From positions 441,696 to 505,695 of the forward strand of contig NZ_JAFFQR010000064.1 of the NCBI RefSeq assembly GCF_020736845.1: a stretch of 64,000 bases of DNA, written 5' to 3'. Below the pieces are notes generated by a model. It had not been told where the DNA came from. It saw nothing but the letters and a program-made list of their open reading frames with translations, and did no database searches. Position 1 is the first letter of the stretch, and every line of letters starts with the position of its first letter. Made by a program: the position numbers and the translations under genes. Positions 52,573 to 61,511 of the stretch are shown here, in pieces. This DNA comes from Paenibacillus farraposensis. GTDB lineage: Bacteria > Bacillota > Bacilli > Paenibacillales > Paenibacillaceae.

Positions 52573-52890
52573 TTAATATTCAAAGCTAATTACCGCTTTC
52601 CTTAATTCTTGATCGTAAAATAAATAGACGGTATCCACCCCAAACACCTGAAAATAATATCCGGTGAAGGAACCGATATAGGTAAAAGTCTCACCATTGG
52701 GTCGCTTCGACACCTGGAGTATATTGGTCTGCTCAAACGGACGCATCTCTTTCAGAGACTCCCCATATTCTTTTAAATAGCTTTGAGCCTCATTAGACTG
52801 AAATGCGATATCATCCAAAAAAACGTTAACTTCAGGAAAGCTCAGTCGCAACTGCCGGATTGCTTTCCTCAAAATCGTGGGTAGGTTCAT
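52573..52890 (-). CDS. Hypothetical protein
   Basis: A 105-residue protein starting MNLPTILRKAIRQLRLSFPE, with a compact alpha-beta look (TFTYIGSFTGYYFQVFGVDT). The ribosome site is weak. No family recognised; it may be partner of the decayed gene just upstream. Confidence 0.5.
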   Translation of the reverse strand: MNLPTILRKAIRQLRLSFPEVNVFLDDIAFQSNEAQSYLKEYGESLKEMRPFEQTNILQVSKRPNGETFTYIGSFTGYYFQVFGVDTVYLFYDQELRKAVISFEY

Positions 52891-53031
52891 CTAGAGATTC
52901 TTTGGCATTTCCAAAGGAGGAATAGGGGTAAATGTTTTCGTTTTTCTAGAAAAACGCTTTGCGAGCTTGATAGTCTTATTCGTTGGCTATGTTTACATGT
53001 TCCAATCCATCCAGTGACATGATTTCTTTCT

Positions 53032-53257
53032 TCATGCGCTGATATGCTTTATCTCCGTTTCATAGACAGCTTACAGCTGCTCTTTCTGGTGAAGAATAAA
53101 GTAGTTCCAGTCTGTCTCAAATTTATATTTACCGTCAATGACATCAAAACCCAGCAGATCTTCCTTGGTAAATTAGGCATGAAATGGTTGAGCATCCTCC
53201 CCCACGCTGCCTTCGTAGATTTCCTTTACAGAAACAAAATGCAGCCAATAATCCCGC
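53032..53257 (-). pseudogene. Decayed hypothetical gene
   Basis: One minus-strand frame reads protein-like for about 75 codons (RDYWLHFVSVKEIYEGSVGE; LLGFDVIDGKYKFETDWNYF), but is broken by TAA, TAA and TGA stops. It starts directly at the stop of the downstream kinase-like gene and has no start codon. Confidence 0.6.
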
Positions 53258-53701
53258 TTAGTTCTCCGGCAACTTTTTGATCTGAAACGTTCCTTCACTG
53301 GAAATCACACTATAGAGCTCATCAAACCCTTCTTCGTAGCTTGGCACTTCAAGTTTACTCGTTACGCTTTTTATACCCATTTCAGGGATTCGTTCTTTAC
53401 CTGTTCGCTTTTCATTGCGCTTGATGGACTCTACAAAATTGGGTTCAAAATAGTAGCCAATAATCTTAAACCCCTTATTTTTACAAGCATCTATATATCT
53501 CTTCCGTTCCACGACTGTTGGATTCGTATTGTCTACCACAAAGCGCTGCATGGTTTCGATGGAGGCTTGAAGGTAAATATTTTCCCTATTCCGTGTTTTC
53601 AGCATATCGAGATTGATCCGCATATGTGTATTGAAGTAATGTTCTTTATAAAATGTCGACTTCCCCGAAGCCTGGATTCCAATAAAAATGACACACTCCA
53701 A
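53258..53701 (-). CDS. AAA_33-type P-loop kinase-like protein
   Basis: A 147-residue P-loop protein. Walker A is GIQASGKST (residues 8-16), with RINLDMLK following and VVDNTNPTVVERKRYIDACK as the second conserved stretch, as in the polynucleotide-kinase-like AAA_33 family. It may phosphorylate nucleic acid ends or a small metabolite; the substrate is unknown. Confidence 0.85.
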   Translation of the reverse strand: MECVIFIGIQASGKSTFYKEHYFNTHMRINLDMLKTRNRENIYLQASIETMQRFVVDNTNPTVVERKRYIDACKNKGFKIIGYYFEPNFVESIKRNEKRTGKERIPEMGIKSVTSKLEVPSYEEGFDELYSVISSEGTFQIKKLPEN

Positions 53702-53821
53702 ATCTCACACATCCCTATTCAAATATGCATATCGGTTAATGTAACCTCTGTTTTGCGAAAAAACGGGTGTCCCATGATCAACATGCATTGGAGCATTGTC
53801 GCTTAGGTGTTCACCTCGGCC

Positions 53822-54172
53822 CTATTTTGCTGTAATATTGTCCGCAAACACAAAAACAGAGATGGCTATATCCTCTTCCACTTTAATGTCCGAAAAGAGG
53901 TACAGCAGCCGGGAGTCCATATAATCCTCCAATTCTTTATTGAATTGTACGGGATAGATTTTCTGCACCATCCTGGTCCGGGCTGCATGCACCATCTCTT
54001 TCCCGGAAAGCTCTTGCGCCAAAAACTTCTCGGATGGAGTTAAATTACCATATAGCATCGTAATGGCCATATTATCTACAAAGGTGGTATGTATGCGTTC
54101 CGGACCTTTCCCAAATAGCTCTTTACGTACTTTTCGAATAATTTCGTTAAAACCCGTTTCCTTTCTCATCTC
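53822..54172 (-). CDS. DUF2294 family protein
   Basis: A 116-residue protein of the DUF2294 type: KELFGKGPERIHTTFVDNMA, LYGNLTPSEKFLAQ and a late HTD-like segment (LYLFSDIKVEEDIAISVFVF). The ATG at 54170-54172 has AGGAG about 11 nt upstream. A longer reading to 54220 is possible. Role unknown. No gene is seen in 54173-54492. Confidence 0.75.
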   Translation of the reverse strand, partial: EMRKETGFNEIIRKVRKELFGKGPERIHTTFVDNMAITMLYGNLTPSEKFLAQELSGKEMVHAARTRMVQKIYPVQFNKELEDYMDSRLLYLFSDIKVEEDIAISVFVFADNITAK

Positions 54173-54492
54173 GCACCGCTCTCCTAAATCTGCTAGAATC
54201 CTTGTTACTATTTCCATCATAACCGATTCCTCTCACATAAAACAGAGATTTTGCGCAAGTGTTTCTTGTAACATACTTTTGCTGTTGAGCTATAGATCTT
54301 TTCAAAGTACTACATGCTAATCGTGTATGTGCTAATAATAATTCGAAATGGTAGTATCATGAGGAGGACGTAACTCAAGCAAAGACGCGGGAGCATCCTT
54401 TTTTATTGAATTAACCGATGAAATATGGTAAAAATATGGTAATTAGAGTTTCGAGATTTTTTAGAGAACAGTATACCCAAGGAGTGGTAGAA

Positions 54493-55695
54493 ATGGCGCG
54501 TGTTTTATTTATAAATGGTGGAGCAGAGGGACATATCAATCCAACGATTGGAGTCGTACAAGAGCTTATTTCTCGTGGAGAAGAGGTCGTGTACTTTTCG
54601 GTAGAAGCTTTTCGCGAGCGTATTGAGAAGACGGGAGCTTCAGTACGAACATTTGACGATCAAAAATTTATAAAAGCCTTTATCTCAGGTGGAAGAGATT
54701 ATTTACCCGAAAGAATCAATGGTCTTTTGCTTACGGCAGATATCGTTATACCAAGCGTTCTTGAACAGATCAAAGGAGAGCATTATGATTACATCATCCA
54801 TGATTCCATGTTTGGTTGTGGACGTTTGCTTGCTCAAATTCTTAAGCTTCCTGCAATCAACTCTTGTACTTCTTTTGCGCAGACAAAAGTATCATTCGAT
54901 CAAATGTTGGAACAACTTTCTGTAAAAATTCCTACAGAAATAGTTAAACCTATAAACGATAAATTTCAAAGCCTGACGGTAATGGTGAAGGAAAAATATG
55001 ATGTGGAGATCCCTTCTCCATACGAAGTGTTTTGCAATCCTGCACCACTTACCATTGTTTATACAACAAGGGAGTTTCAACCTTATGGAGAGGCATTCGA
55101 CCAATCTTATAAATTCGTAGGTCCATCCATCTCTTCACGATTAACGCAAGAAAACTTCGACTTTACGGCAATCAAGGAGAAAAAACCAATTTACATTTCA
55201 CTGGGTACAGTCTTTAACCAAGCTCTTAATTTCTATAAGCTTTGTTTTGAGGCATTGGGGGACACCGATCATACGATTATCATGTCTGTTGGGGATAAAA
55301 TCCAAATCACTGATTTAGGGGAAATTCCCAAAAACTTCATCGTAAAAAATTATGTTCCACAAACGGATGTACTGCAATGCACTGAATTATTTATTACACA
55401 TGGTGGAATGAACAGTGCCCATGAAGGTCTCTATTACGGAGTGCCGCTAATTGTAATCCCGCAAAACGCGGATCAGCCGATCGTTGCGGAGCAAGTTGCC
55501 AATATTGGAGCAGGCATTAAATTACAAATGCAAAGCTTGACTGCAAATCAGCTACGTGAAGCTGTAGATCATGTACTAAGCCTCTCCTCTTTCAAAAAAG
55601 CTGTTGCAAATATTAGCGAATCCTTCCGAAAATCAGGAGGATATCATCAAGCTGTTGATGAGATTTTCAAATTTAAAAGTCAATATCATATCTAA
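54493..55695 (+). CDS. UDP-glycosyltransferase, macrolide (MGT/YjiC) type
   Basis: A 400-residue GT1 glycosyltransferase that moves a sugar from a UDP-sugar to a small acceptor such as a macrolide or flavonoid. Seen: INGGAEGHINPTIG at the N-terminus, and the C-terminal donor site YVPQTDVLQCTELFITHGG with GVPLIVIPQNADQP. The ATG at 54493 follows AAGGAG by 8 nt; the 25-codon upstream extension is rejected. Single gene with a hairpin after it. Confidence 0.92.
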   Translation: MARVLFINGGAEGHINPTIGVVQELISRGEEVVYFSVEAFRERIEKTGASVRTFDDQKFIKAFISGGRDYLPERINGLLLTADIVIPSVLEQIKGEHYDYIIHDSMFGCGRLLAQILKLPAINSCTSFAQTKVSFDQMLEQLSVKIPTEIVKPINDKFQSLTVMVKEKYDVEIPSPYEVFCNPAPLTIVYTTREFQPYGEAFDQSYKFVGPSISSRLTQENFDFTAIKEKKPIYISLGTVFNQALNFYKLCFEALGDTDHTIIMSVGDKIQITDLGEIPKNFIVKNYVPQTDVLQCTELFITHGGMNSAHEGLYYGVPLIVIPQNADQPIVAEQVANIGAGIKLQMQSLTANQLREAVDHVLSLSSFKKAVANISESFRKSGGYHQAVDEIFKFKSQYHI

Positions 55696-55781
55696 CTATA
55701 AAAAAACGACTCCAGTCAGAATATCACGGTACGTAATCCGGAATTTTTTGATTCTATGCAAGGAACACAGTAAAAACGTTC

Positions 55782-55817
55782 AACAGTGCGTACCATATCG
55801 TGTCGGTATGCACTGTT
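55782..55817. terminator. Hairpin between glycosyltransferase and beta-helix genes
   Basis: 13-nt arms AACAGTGCGTACC / GGTATGCACTGTT (with one G-T type mismatch), followed by TTTGT. It lies between convergent genes. Confidence 0.7.
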
Positions 55818-55835
55818 TGTCATTGAATATGAGGC

Positions 55836-57371
55836 TTACTCGAAGGCGCCGATGTTCACAGCGGCTCCCTTGACTCTAGGCTTTCCGTCAATATCCAGCG
55901 TTCCGATGATGGCACGGTCTGTATCACCAGCATCGATTGCCGGAGACGAAGACTGGAGATGGAAATTGCCTCCCGCAGCATTTACAAATTCAGGATTGAT
56001 GGACAAAGAATGTGCATCGTTACCGGTTCCCTTTTTATAAGCGGAGAAACCCGTATATTCTTTATTTTTCCATGTCCAGTTCGCTTCATCGCTCCCGCCG
56101 GGGGCGAAATACAAGTTATAATCCAGCACGTTTCCAGCATTTTTGGAATATTCATTGTAAATAAGCACATCCGTAGAGCTCGCCACGAAGATGTTGTTCT
56201 TGATTACGTTGCTTCGTGTATCGTACTGAACGAAAAGCTGGCCGCTTCCGCCACCCAATATATCGTTCTTGTACAGCGTATTGTTTACGATCTTGCAGTT
56301 CACCGTCGAGCCGCGCTCATCATCGTAACCGCCCATAGCGATGCCGGTCAGCCTGTTGTTATAAATCACGTTGCTACGGATCGTAATATTACTGGTGGCC
56401 TTACCGGCATGCTCGGAAGCAATCTCGATGCCGATGTCGTTGTTGTAGCTATAGTTCTGCTCGATAATGCTGTCCTTGCCTCCATCCACATAAATGCCGC
56501 CGGCCGAGTTGCCATCGCTCTTGTAAGACGGGTTATTTTGAACAGAATTATTGTACACCCGGTTGCCCCTTACCAACCCGTTTCGTGCCTGATCGTAAGC
56601 GGTATTCGGCGCAGTTCCCTCAAAGCCGATGAGATCGATCCCGATGTTGTCATTATCGTGAACGAGGTTACCGGTCACTGCAAAGCCGTCCACATTGCCG
56701 TTTAAAACGAGCGATTCGCTGGAGCCCAGCACGAGATTGTACAACTCATTGCCGCTGATCGTTAAGTCATGAATCGAAGCCGGAGCTTTCGTGCCATAAA
56801 CAGCGATGCCGTGGGCGTCCCGGCCCAGCAGATCCTTGCTGGTCAGGGTGACCGTATTTTTGATGTCATGGATTTTGTTGTTGGACAACTTAATGAAGCC
56901 GCCTGAACCGTGGACATAAATGCCTACAGGCACCGTGTTCTTGGAAGCCGTAGTAAAATTACGGATTTCAAACCCCTGAACGGTAACATAACTGACATTG
57001 GCTAGTTCGATCATCCCTTCGGTGCCACTGACCGAAAGTCCAGTGCCGTCAATGATGGCGGTCTCTGTCCCATAGTTGGTGAACACAATAGGGCCCTGCG
57101 AAGCGGAGCCGGAGCGGGTGATCTTCAATTTCTGATTGTACACGCCGCCCCGGACGTAAACCGTGCTGCCTGCAGGAGCTGCGTCAGCCGCGTGCTGGAG
57201 TGTCTTCCACGGCGCGTCGCTCGTTCCGGCGTTGGAGTCACTCCCGTTCGTCGCCACAAAGTATTCGGTGCCAGCTGCGGAGGCGATGGGGGACTGCACA
57301 TTTCCGGTCGCCAGGCCAAGTCCCATAACCATGGCTAGACCTGCCAGAAAAATTTTCCCGAGTTTCTTCAT
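55836..57371 (-). CDS. Secreted right-handed parallel beta-helix protein
   Basis: A 511-residue exported protein. Signal peptide KIFLAGLAMVMGLGLATG, cut near ASA-AG. After YFVATNGSDSNAGTSDAPWK (DUF1565 opening) come many parallel beta-helix coils with asparagine ladders (NNKIHDI, GNLVHDNDNIGI, NNIFVASSTD). The fold is shared by pectate lyases of family PL9 and other polysaccharide-active proteins. The substrate is not certain, but pectin is likely for a plant-associated bacterium. Confidence 0.85.
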   Translation of the reverse strand: MKKLGKIFLAGLAMVMGLGLATGNVQSPIASAAGTEYFVATNGSDSNAGTSDAPWKTLQHAADAAPAGSTVYVRGGVYNQKLKITRSGSASQGPIVFTNYGTETAIIDGTGLSVSGTEGMIELANVSYVTVQGFEIRNFTTASKNTVPVGIYVHGSGGFIKLSNNKIHDIKNTVTLTSKDLLGRDAHGIAVYGTKAPASIHDLTISGNELYNLVLGSSESLVLNGNVDGFAVTGNLVHDNDNIGIDLIGFEGTAPNTAYDQARNGLVRGNRVYNNSVQNNPSYKSDGNSAGGIYVDGGKDSIIEQNYSYNNDIGIEIASEHAGKATSNITIRSNVIYNNRLTGIAMGGYDDERGSTVNCKIVNNTLYKNDILGGGSGQLFVQYDTRSNVIKNNIFVASSTDVLIYNEYSKNAGNVLDYNLYFAPGGSDEANWTWKNKEYTGFSAYKKGTGNDAHSLSINPEFVNAAGGNFHLQSSSPAIDAGDTDRAIIGTLDIDGKPRVKGAAVNIGAFE

Positions 57372-57482
57372 GATTCCTCATCCCCCTGTGTTTGATCTTG
57401 TGAATCATACCACAAATTTACTTAGCCTGTCCCGCCTACATACGGAGTACAGTCTCGACCGGCGGTAGGCTCCAAAAGAAAC

Positions 57483-57519
57483 AAGAACCCCTGCGGGTGT
57501 AGCAAGTGCAGGGGTTCTT
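57483..57519 (-). terminator. Terminator after modB
   Basis: 12-bp perfect arms AAGAACCCCTGC / GCAGGGGTTCTT with a 13-nt loop, 91 bp after the modB stop. It marks the end of the molybdenum gene run. Confidence 0.88.
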
Positions 57520-57609
57520 GGTAATCTAAGCCGCCCTAATCGTTGCCGCAGCTGCCCTAATGAGGTTAGCCCGGCCAGTTTTGCCGTAGCAGAGGGAGTG
57601 AGCTGAGGA

Positions 57610-58278
57610 CTATTCCTTCACCAGCCGATTTGAAAGCATAAGCATGATAAAAGAGAATAGAATGATGACGGCTACCCAGCTCCAGGCTAGCGGCATATTC
57701 CCGGCCTCGGACGCGATGTAAATCGCCGTGGACAGGGTTTGAGTCTGTTCAGGAATATTGCCCGCAAGCATCAGCGTAGCACCAAATTCCCCTAGCCCTC
57801 GGGCAAATCCGAGAATGTATCCCGAGATGAGCGTACGGCGGGCCAGTGGCATCGTAATATAGCGAAACACTTGCCATTCGTTGGCACCTTGCGTACGTGC
57901 AGCCTGCTCTATATCGGGGTCTACTGCTTCAAAGCCTGCCTTGATCATCCGGTAAGCTAACGGAAAGGCCACGATCACGGCGGCCACTACGGCTGCTCCC
58001 CATGTAAACACGATCGTCTGTTGAAACAAGCTTTCAAAGGCTATACCGATCCAGCTTCTTCTCCCCATTAAAATGAGTGAAATAAAGCCAACAACGGTTG
58101 GAGGCAAGACAAGCGGAAGAAGTAACACCGTCTCGATCACACTGATCCCCCTCCGCAGCTTGCAGTTCGCCATGATCCGAGCTACTACGATAGCTAACAG
58201 AAAGACAAAAATGCTGGCGGCGAGCGCTACTTTGACGGATACGATAACTGGAGGCAGGAAAGCGGACCAATCCAACAT
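57610..58278 (-). CDS. modB: Molybdate ABC transporter permease
   Basis: A 222-residue permease with five to six membrane segments. The EAA-type loop reads DIEQAARTQGANEWQVFRYI followed by TMPLARRTLISG, and the ModB hallmark GFARGLGEFGATLMLAGNIP is present. AAGGAGG lies just before the ATG. It follows modA by 24 bp. No modC ATPase gene is found next to it. Confidence 0.94.
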   Translation of the reverse strand: MLDWSAFLPPVIVSVKVALAASIFVFLLAIVVARIMANCKLRRGISVIETVLLLPLVLPPTVVGFISLILMGRRSWIGIAFESLFQQTIVFTWGAAVVAAVIVAFPLAYRMIKAGFEAVDPDIEQAARTQGANEWQVFRYITMPLARRTLISGYILGFARGLGEFGATLMLAGNIPEQTQTLSTAIYIASEAGNMPLAWSWVAVIILFSFIMLMLSNRLVKE

Positions 58279-58302
58279 AACCCCCTCCTTTAGATATGAA
58301 TT

Positions 58303-59142
58303 CTATTTCCCAGTTGTTTCTGCAGGAGCTGAGAACCCATCTTTACTGAACACACCCATGGCTTCATCTGTACGCAGAAAATCGAGAAACTCGCCTGCTT
58401 CCTTGCTGTGCTTAGTTGCTTTTACAATAGCTTCCGGATACAGGATTGGTGCATGCAATTCCTCTGGTACTTCCAGCGCAACAACAGCTTTATCGGATGA
58501 TTTGGCATCCGTCAGGTAGACAAGTCCGGCATCGGCATTACCTGTTTCAACGTAGTTTAATACTTGTCTCACGTCCTTGGCGAATACCATCTTGGGCTCC
58601 AACTTGTCCCAAAGCCCAGCCTTCGTCAGCGCTTCTTTGGAATACTGTCCGGCAGGAACGGTCGTAGGCTCACCAACCGCCAGCTTCAGGAAGGAAGGCC
58701 CCTCCAGATCATTGAGCGTAATGCTTTGGTTACCCGTACCTTTCTCCTTCACCTGCGGAACAACCACAACCAGTTTATTTTGAAGCAGTACGCTATCCTT
58801 TTCTACTAAACCAGCATCGGTCAATGCTTTCATCTGCTTCATGCCTGCCGAAATAAATACATCAGCGGGTGCGCCCTGCTCAATTTGCTTTTGCAGTGTG
58901 CCGGATGAAGCGTAGTTAAAGGTAAGTTTAATATCGGAATGTTGTTTCTCATACTGGTCCTTGAGTGTATTCAGACTATCCTGAAGACTCGCGGCGGCAG
59001 ATACGATCAATTCTGTTTTGGGTGCAGACTGTGCAGACTGCGCGGACTGTGACAGCTGCTGTGCAGCCGGAGTCGAGCAACCAGCCAGTATCCATGCCGA
59101 CAATCCAACAAGCGTGAATATGTACCCGAATTTGAATTTCAA
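58303..59142 (-). CDS. modA: Molybdate-binding lipoprotein
   Basis: A 279-residue periplasmic-type binding lipoprotein that captures molybdate or tungstate. The lipobox ILAGC is at residues ~18-22. The mature part has VSAAASLQDSL (oxyanion-binding Ser), FNYASSGTLQKQIEQGAPAD and late YPEAIVK. The start is a TTG preceded by AGGAG at 8 nt. It lies 51 bp after the moeB-like gene and just before modB. Confidence 0.94.
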   Translation of the reverse strand: MKFKFGYIFTLVGLSAWILAGCSTPAAQQLSQSAQSAQSAPKTELIVSAAASLQDSLNTLKDQYEKQHSDIKLTFNYASSGTLQKQIEQGAPADVFISAGMKQMKALTDAGLVEKDSVLLQNKLVVVVPQVKEKGTGNQSITLNDLEGPSFLKLAVGEPTTVPAGQYSKEALTKAGLWDKLEPKMVFAKDVRQVLNYVETGNADAGLVYLTDAKSSDKAVVALEVPEELHAPILYPEAIVKATKHSKEAGEFLDFLRTDEAMGVFSKDGFSAPAETTGK

Positions 59143-59193
59143 CTTGTTCGACTCCTGTCCCTATAAATTCCGAATGAAGCGACGAAAATGTGG

Positions 59194-60273
59194 TCATCCC
59201 AAATATTTGTGATAAATAGATCTCGCCTCGGCGATGTCCTTCGTGCCATGGATTAAAACGCGTCCATCTTGAAAAAGAACGATTCGATGCGTCCCGATAA
59301 CGACGGATACCAAGTATGGATTATGCTCCACCTTGCCCCCCTGACGGGATAACAGGCGCGCCGCTTCGTTCAGATCACGTGCAGCGCCCGGCGCCGGGCG
59401 GATTTGGACCGTATCGCGCCCGCACAAGACAGCCGTTTTAGCCTGATGCTCCGATTGTAAAAAGGGATACACTGGATGTTCACCGCACGTCGGGCAATCG
59501 GCTTTTTTCATGGCGCTTACCTGGATCGCCTGGTGTTGATTGTTCCACAGATCGAAGGTAATCAGCCTGTTCTGCAAAGCCGAAACGTCCCCGGTGAGCA
59601 GCTTCAATGCCTCCGCGCTTTGGTAAGCTGCCACCATCTGTACAGCCGGGCTAATCACACCGACCGTATCGCAGGTCGCACCACCGAGCGGTACAGCTCC
59701 GAGCAGGCAATGCAGACATGGTGTCTGCTCCGGCACGATGGTAAAAGTTGTCCCATAGCTGCCCACACACGCACCGTAAATCCAGGGGATTCGGTGCTTG
59801 ACCGCGTAATCGTTCATAAGCAGACGTGTATCGAAGTTATCGGTGGCATCTACGATGAGGTCCACCCCTGCGGCGATATCGTCGATTTCCTCCAGCGATA
59901 CATCCCGGACTAGCGCACGGATGTCCACGTCCGAATTGATTTGCTGCAATCGTTTCTGGGCGGCTATCGCCTTGGGCATCTGATTACAGGCATCGGCTTC
60001 GTCATAGAGCTGCTGCCGTTGCAAATTGCTCCAATCTACATAATCGCGGTCTACCAGCGTCAGCCGCCCGATGCCCGCTCGCACCAGCATGTCCGCATTG
60101 GCGGTACCCAGTGCTCCAGCACCCACCATCAGGACGTGCTTGCCGCGAATATTTTGTTGACCTGTCGTTCCAATTTTCGAGAATAATTCCTGTCTGGAAT
60201 AACGGGCAGGAGAAGCATGCGTATGTGCTTGTACATCAGCATCCGTTTTCTGGTCCTTGTTTATTACTGACAT
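59194..60273 (-). CDS. moeB: MoeB/ThiF family sulfur-carrier adenylyltransferase
   Basis: A 359-residue E1-like enzyme that adenylates the C-terminal glycine of MoaD. The ATP site is GAGALGTANADMLVRAG and DRDYVDWSNLQRQ; the zinc Cys pairs are CLHC and CPTCGEHP. The C-terminal ~80 residues extend beyond a minimal MoeB. Context (moaD and moaE upstream, modAB downstream) argues for molybdopterin rather than thiamine synthesis. Confidence 0.9.
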   Translation of the reverse strand: MSVINKDQKTDADVQAHTHASPARYSRQELFSKIGTTGQQNIRGKHVLMVGAGALGTANADMLVRAGIGRLTLVDRDYVDWSNLQRQQLYDEADACNQMPKAIAAQKRLQQINSDVDIRALVRDVSLEEIDDIAAGVDLIVDATDNFDTRLLMNDYAVKHRIPWIYGACVGSYGTTFTIVPEQTPCLHCLLGAVPLGGATCDTVGVISPAVQMVAAYQSAEALKLLTGDVSALQNRLITFDLWNNQHQAIQVSAMKKADCPTCGEHPVYPFLQSEHQAKTAVLCGRDTVQIRPAPGAARDLNEAARLLSRQGGKVEHNPYLVSVVIGTHRIVLFQDGRVLIHGTKDIAEARSIYHKYLG

Positions 60274-60368
60274 CGTTGATTTACGCCCCCATACTTCTTA
60301 TCCATTGATAGCTGCAAGTTGATCAGACATGCTAAAAGTCCAGATATCCCCGCTCTTATTCTTTGAAG

Positions 60369-61079
60369 CTATTGGGTATTATGAGGATTCCAGCCACCCA
60401 GTTGATGTCCCTTCCACTCTGAGCCGTCCTCCCACACTTCCTTTTTCCAAATCGGTACGATTTGCTTTAACCGTTCAATGGCATGGCGGCTGGTTTCGTA
60501 GCATGTATCGCGGTGCGCAGCAGAAACGGCAATGACGACACTGGCCTCTCCAATTCTCACTGTGCCCAGCCGATGTGTAATTGCAATTCGTGAAGAAGGC
60601 CAACGTTCTGCAATTTCGTCGCCAATTTGCTTCATCGTGTTTATGGCCATCGGGACATACGCCTCATATTCAAGCAGCACGGTTCGCTGGCCTTGCGTAT
60701 ATTCCCGAGTCGTCCCATGAAAGGTCAGAGAGGCCCCATGAGAAGGGTCGAGCACCTTAGAGGTGACTTCATCGGTATTAATCGGATCGTATGTGATCAC
60801 AAAAAATCCACATGTTGAAACAACCGTTTCCATTCCGGGTCCCGACTGAAGAAGAGCGATGGGATCGGATGGAAGCACAAGCTCGTTCGGAGAAGCCAGC
60901 CTTTGATGATGAGTAAAAAAAGAACCTTGCAGCTGTGAAGCCACTTCCAGGTATTGCTCCTTCAGCTTTGTTCGAAGGTCTGCAATGGTCACCGTTTCCT
61001 GTGAAAGCTCCACCGTAATTACGTCACCAAGCTGCTCCGCCATACCGGCGGATAGTTGAATACGGTACTGCATATACAT
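60369..61079 (-). CDS. moaE: MoaD-MoaE fusion (molybdopterin synthase catalytic subunit)
   Basis: A 236-residue fusion. Residues ~1-85 look like the ubiquitin-fold MoaD (VTIADLRTKLKEQYLEVASQ; PSDPIALLQSGPG) but the Gly-Gly end is lost in the linker. Residues ~95-236 are MoaE, with FHGTTREYTQG, LEYEAYVPMA, HRLGTVRIGEASVVIAVSAA and a late WKKEVWEDGSEW (catalytic Lys). The MoaE half converts precursor Z to molybdopterin with sulfur from a free MoaD. A separate, complete MoaD is encoded just upstream. Confidence 0.9.
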   Translation of the reverse strand: MYMQYRIQLSAGMAEQLGDVITVELSQETVTIADLRTKLKEQYLEVASQLQGSFFTHHQRLASPNELVLPSDPIALLQSGPGMETVVSTCGFFVITYDPINTDEVTSKVLDPSHGASLTFHGTTREYTQGQRTVLLEYEAYVPMAINTMKQIGDEIAERWPSSRIAITHRLGTVRIGEASVVIAVSAAHRDTCYETSRHAIERLKQIVPIWKKEVWEDGSEWKGHQLGGWNPHNTQ

Positions 61080-61129
61080 CTGACCCCCTTTGCAGTAACT
61101 TTATCGAAATAAACCAGCCTGTATGAAAT

Positions 61130-61378
61130 CTATCCCCCTGATACCGGAGGAATGATCGCAATCTCATCATGTATACTCACCAGGTCTTCCGGCGCGGCAT
61201 AGGCTTGATTTCTGGCTACAAAGGAACCTTGCAACTGGGCGGCTGCCTCAGGAAAACGCTCGGACAACAAGCCTTTTAACGCGGTAATAGTCATCGTTTC
61301 CTGATCAGCAACCACCGTGATCACAGGCCCTCCCAGCTGTTCCGCAAGGCCGGCAAATACTTGAATGTGATATTTCAT
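61130..61378 (-). CDS. moaD: Molybdopterin synthase sulfur carrier subunit
   Basis: An 82-residue ubiquitin-fold protein ending PPVSGG, the Gly-Gly tail that is adenylated and thiocarboxylated. The body (QVFAGLAEQLGG, LKGLLSERFPEAAAQLQGSF) is clearly homologous to the first part of the MoaD-MoaE fusion next to it, so the two arose by duplication. AAGGGGTG precedes the ATG at about 10 nt. Confidence 0.92.
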   Translation of the reverse strand: MKYHIQVFAGLAEQLGGPVITVVADQETMTITALKGLLSERFPEAAAQLQGSFVARNQAYAAPEDLVSIHDEIAIIPPVSGG

Positions 61379-61435
61379 CTAATATGTTCACCCCTTTTCA
61401 GGTACACAGACTGTCCATATATGCACCAAGAAAAA

Positions 61436-61478
61436 CCAACATGAACCAGTACCGCGGAAGGGGTTTAGTCCATGCTGG
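61436..61478 (-). terminator. Hairpin between fdhD and moaD
   Basis: CCAACATG (61436-61443) pairs with CATGCTGG (61471-61478); on the minus strand the hairpin is followed by TTTTTCTTGG. It may split the molybdenum genes into two transcripts (moaA-fdhD and moaD-modB). Confidence 0.65.
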
Positions 61479-61511
61479 CTAACTTAATAATGTACATTGA
61501 GGATTCTCATA

